64,000 bases of DNA from Algoriphagus marincola DSM 16067 (GTDB lineage Bacteria > Bacteroidota > Bacteroidia > Cytophagales > Cyclobacteriaceae). Below are positions 62,208 to 64,000 of this stretch, in pieces. Within the stretch, counting starts at the first letter, position 1. Each line of letters begins with the position of its first letter. The notes below the pieces were generated by a model that was not told the DNA's origin, searched no databases, and saw only the letters and a list, made by a program, of their open reading frames with translations. A program made the position numbers and the translations under genes. The stretch is from NCBI RefSeq assembly GCF_000429405.1, contig NZ_KE386899.1:63296-127295 (forward strand). Direction: 5' to 3'.

Positions 62208-63243
62208 TTCATCATTGATCGGTGTAGTAGGCGTAGGTTCTTTTGGGACCGTCATCGCCAATATGCTTGCTGAAAAAAACCAAGTTTTGGTTTATGCAAG
62301 AAATGCTGAGGTCGTTGCAGAGATCAATGAAAATCATACAGCGCAGGGCAAATCAATGCATGAATCCATTGTGGCTACACAGGATCCTCAGCAGCTTTGT
62401 GAATCCTGCCAAACCATTTTTTTCATGGTTCCCAGTTCGGCATTTCAGGATGTCGCCAGGAAATTCTCTCCTTTCCTTCAGCCCTATCATTTAGTCATTC
62501 ACGGTACGAAGGGACTTTGTCTGGATTTGCCTGAAGGGCAAAGTTTGGATGAGGTGAAAAACCTTGACCGTAACCGCATTCTGACCATGAGCGAAGTGCT
62601 ACAGAAAGAGACTGTGGCAGTTCGCGTGGGTTGCCTAGCCGGACCGAATATCGCAAAGGAGCTTTCCAAAGGTCAACCTGCAGCAACGGTGATTGCTTCT
62701 AAGTTCAACGAGGTGATTTTGGAAGGTCAGCGTTTGCTTCGATCTGAAAAATTCCAGGTTTACGGCAATTCCGACATCATCGGAGTAGAGCTAAGTGGGG
62801 TATTGAAGAATATCATTGCCATAGCTGCAGGAGCACTGGCAGGATTGGGTTTAGGAGAAAATGCCAGAGGGCTACTTATTTCCCGTGGGATGGTGGAGAT
62901 GGTTCATTTAAGTCGTGCCTTAGGAGGTAGTGTGAAATCAGCCTTTGGGCTAGCTGGTGTGGGGGATTTGGTGACCACTTGCAACTCGGTGAATTCTCGA
63001 AATTTCACGGTAGGCTATCGCCTTGCAAAGGGAGAAAAATTACCTCAGATCCTAGATGAAATGGAAGAAGTGGCAGAGGGAATTAATACTGTGAAAATTA
63101 TCAAAGGTTTTTTGGAGGCATCAGATTTACGAGCACCAATTACAGAAAACCTGTACCGGGTTTTGTTTGAAGATCTGGAGATAGAGGAAGCACTTCAGTT
63201 TCTGATGAAATACCCTTTCAACGTGGATGTTGACTTCGTATAG
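62185..63243 (+). CDS. gpsA: NAD(P)H-dependent glycerol-3-phosphate dehydrogenase
   Basis: This 352-residue cytosolic enzyme makes sn-glycerol-3-phosphate from dihydroxyacetone phosphate for phospholipid synthesis. The N-terminal Rossmann motif is GVVGVGSFGTVIANML, the catalytic Lys region is VELSGVLKNIIAIAAG, and GLGENARGLLISRGMVEM is the family hallmark. It starts 23 bp before the end of the acyltransferase gene, which implies coupled translation of the enzymes making and using glycerol-3-phosphate. A strong terminator follows. Confidence 0.95.
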   Translation: MSSRTFSDSSLIGVVGVGSFGTVIANMLAEKNQVLVYARNAEVVAEINENHTAQGKSMHESIVATQDPQQLCESCQTIFFMVPSSAFQDVARKFSPFLQPYHLVIHGTKGLCLDLPEGQSLDEVKNLDRNRILTMSEVLQKETVAVRVGCLAGPNIAKELSKGQPAATVIASKFNEVILEGQRLLRSEKFQVYGNSDIIGVELSGVLKNIIAIAAGALAGLGLGENARGLLISRGMVEMVHLSRALGGSVKSAFGLAGVGDLVTTCNSVNSRNFTVGYRLAKGEKLPQILDEMEEVAEGINTVKIIKGFLEASDLRAPITENLYRVLFEDLEIEEALQFLMKYPFNVDVDFV

Positions 63244-63248
63244 ACATA

Positions 63249-63279
63249 AAAAAAGCTCTTCATTTTGAAGAGCTTTTTT
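63249..63279. terminator. bidirectional terminator between gpsA and the sugar dehydrogenase gene
   Basis: A perfect 13-bp stem AAAAAAGCTCTTC/GAAGAGCTTTTTT with a short loop gives T tracts on both strands. It lies 6 bp after gpsA and 8 bp from the stop codon of the convergent gene. Confidence 0.9.
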
Positions 63280-63286
63280 GTTGGTT

Positions 63287-64000
63287 TTATTCGACAGGGA
63301 GAAGTTTGACTAGCAGGCCTGTTCCTTCTGTGATGGCGTAAAGATATCCATCCGGACTTTCAGATACTTGTCTCACTCGTCCGATGTCTTGGAACATTAC
63401 CTCTTGTGAAAGTGCAGTTGCTCCATCCATGTCTACTCGGTTGATGTGCATTTTTGCCAAAGCACCTATCAAAATATCTCCTTTCCAGTTGGGATATCTG
63501 TCAGAAGTGACCATAGTCATACCGCAAGTTGCGATTGATGGCACGTAGTAGGTGACAGGCTGTTCCATCCCTTCTTTTTCGGTGATTTCAGTGATTGGTG
63601 TTCCATCGTAATTTTGCCCGTAAGTAATCACTGGCCAACCGTAGTTTTTTCCTTTTTCGATCAGGTTGAGTTCATCACCACCCATAGGGCCGTGCTCTGC
63701 TTCCCAAAGTCTGTTATTCGCTTTGTCAAAATATAATCCTTGTGGATTTCTATTTCCATAAGACCAAATAGAACCTACTGCGCCTTCCTCATTGACAAAA
63801 GGATTGTCTGCAGGAATTCTACCATCGTCATGAATTCTGTGAACTTTCCCATGAGCGTTGGTCAAGGTTTGTGCATTTTCAGGCTTATTTCCTTTGTCTC
63901 CATTGGAAAAATAGAGGTAGCCTTCATTATCAAATACGATCCGGCTTCCAAAGTGACGTCCACCTTCCCACTCAGGCATGGCAACAATGATCTCTTCCTG
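63287..64000 (-). CDS. PQQ-dependent sugar dehydrogenase-like protein, 5' end beyond the window
   Basis: The C-terminal 237 residues of a soluble glucose/sorbosone dehydrogenase-type beta-propeller are visible, and the frame is open to the right edge. Family hallmarks are SRIVFDNEGYLYFSNGDKG, VHRIHDDGRIPADNPF, SIWSYGNRNPQGLYFD, WEAEHGPMGGDELNLIEKGKNYGWPVITYG and GRVRQVSESPDGYLYAITE. In the family, the PQQ, calcium and substrate sites include residues in these segments. The enzyme would oxidise an aldose in the periplasm. The N terminus is missing, so a signal peptide cannot be checked. Confidence 0.9.
   Translation of the reverse strand, partial: QEEIIVAMPEWEGGRHFGSRIVFDNEGYLYFSNGDKGNKPENAQTLTNAHGKVHRIHDDGRIPADNPFVNEEGAVGSIWSYGNRNPQGLYFDKANNRLWEAEHGPMGGDELNLIEKGKNYGWPVITYGQNYDGTPITEITEKEGMEQPVTYYVPSIATCGMTMVTSDRYPNWKGDILIGALAKMHINRVDMDGATALSQEVMFQDIGRVRQVSESPDGYLYAITEGTGLLVKLLPVE

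Overview
The window looks like a chromosomal segment of a Bacteroidota bacterium, most likely class Cytophagia and close to Algoriphagus/Cyclobacteriaceae. This is inferred from type IX secretion C-terminal sorting domains, a carboxypeptidase-regulatory-domain outer-membrane barrel receptor, many Cys lipoproteins and barrel proteins, a fused ThrA, and Bacteroidota-type promoters (TTTG, about 19 bp, TAnnTTTG). It is gene dense. Most of it is ordinary core or peripheral metabolism, with small accessory islands at about 13.3-14.1, 16.9-20.9, 29.8-31.3, 36.1-37.4 and 46.0-46.8 kb.

Layout. 1-9 kb: 2-oxoglutarate dehydrogenase E2 (cut by the left edge) and E3, a DUF2520 protein, pirin, an exported M20 amidohydrolase, acyl-ACP desaturase, and a ribokinase/sugar-transporter pair. 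9-14 kb: a palindrome-rich gap, a beta-propeller lipoprotein plus lipoprotein esterase operon, an M19 dipeptidase and a PIN/ribbon-helix-helix toxin-antitoxin pair. 14-20.6 kb: ClpB, an ECF-sigma operon with two unrecognised overlapping partners, and a DUF4143 ATPase. 20.7-29.6 kb: a phased palindromic operator array with a promoter, a sortilin-like propeller protein, a small CPXCG protein, a PNPOx-like flavoprotein, a CBM9/DUF5916 outer-membrane protein and a TonB-dependent-receptor-like barrel. 29.8-39.2 kb: a small P-loop kinase cluster, an S9 peptidase, a HigBA pair flanked by a relic of the neighbouring amidohydrolase, and that amidohydrolase. 39.2-45.7 kb: T9SS cargo proteins, MurF, DUF2461. 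46.0-46.8 kb: one intact tRNA-Ala(GGC) among three tRNA-Ala-derived copies, with a GIY-YIG nuclease gene between them. 46.8-52.5 kb: RecR/ClpS, a sodium symporter, an alkyltransferase-like protein, MscS, and an SDR/NTF2/Gre-like operon. 52.7-57.7 kb: the threonine operon thrABC behind a Thr/Ile attenuator-type leader peptide. 57.7-64 kb: a GH43 lipoprotein, polyprenyl synthetase, DUF4199, a PlsB-like acyltransferase coupled to GpsA, and a PQQ-type sugar dehydrogenase cut by the right edge.

The most unusual region is the tRNA-Ala cluster. In three degenerate copies the anticodon arm is replaced exactly by an 18-nt palindrome. D-arm, variable-region or T-arm positions also carry palindromes, and the same kind of palindrome lies scattered in other gaps of the window. 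One such copy sits directly behind a consensus promoter and must be co-transcribed with the intact tRNA. The GIY-YIG gene ends inside another copy. Also notable are the three 26-bp palindromes spaced exactly 32 bp apart before a near-consensus promoter, the threonine leader, and the amidohydrolase 3' relic beside HigBA.
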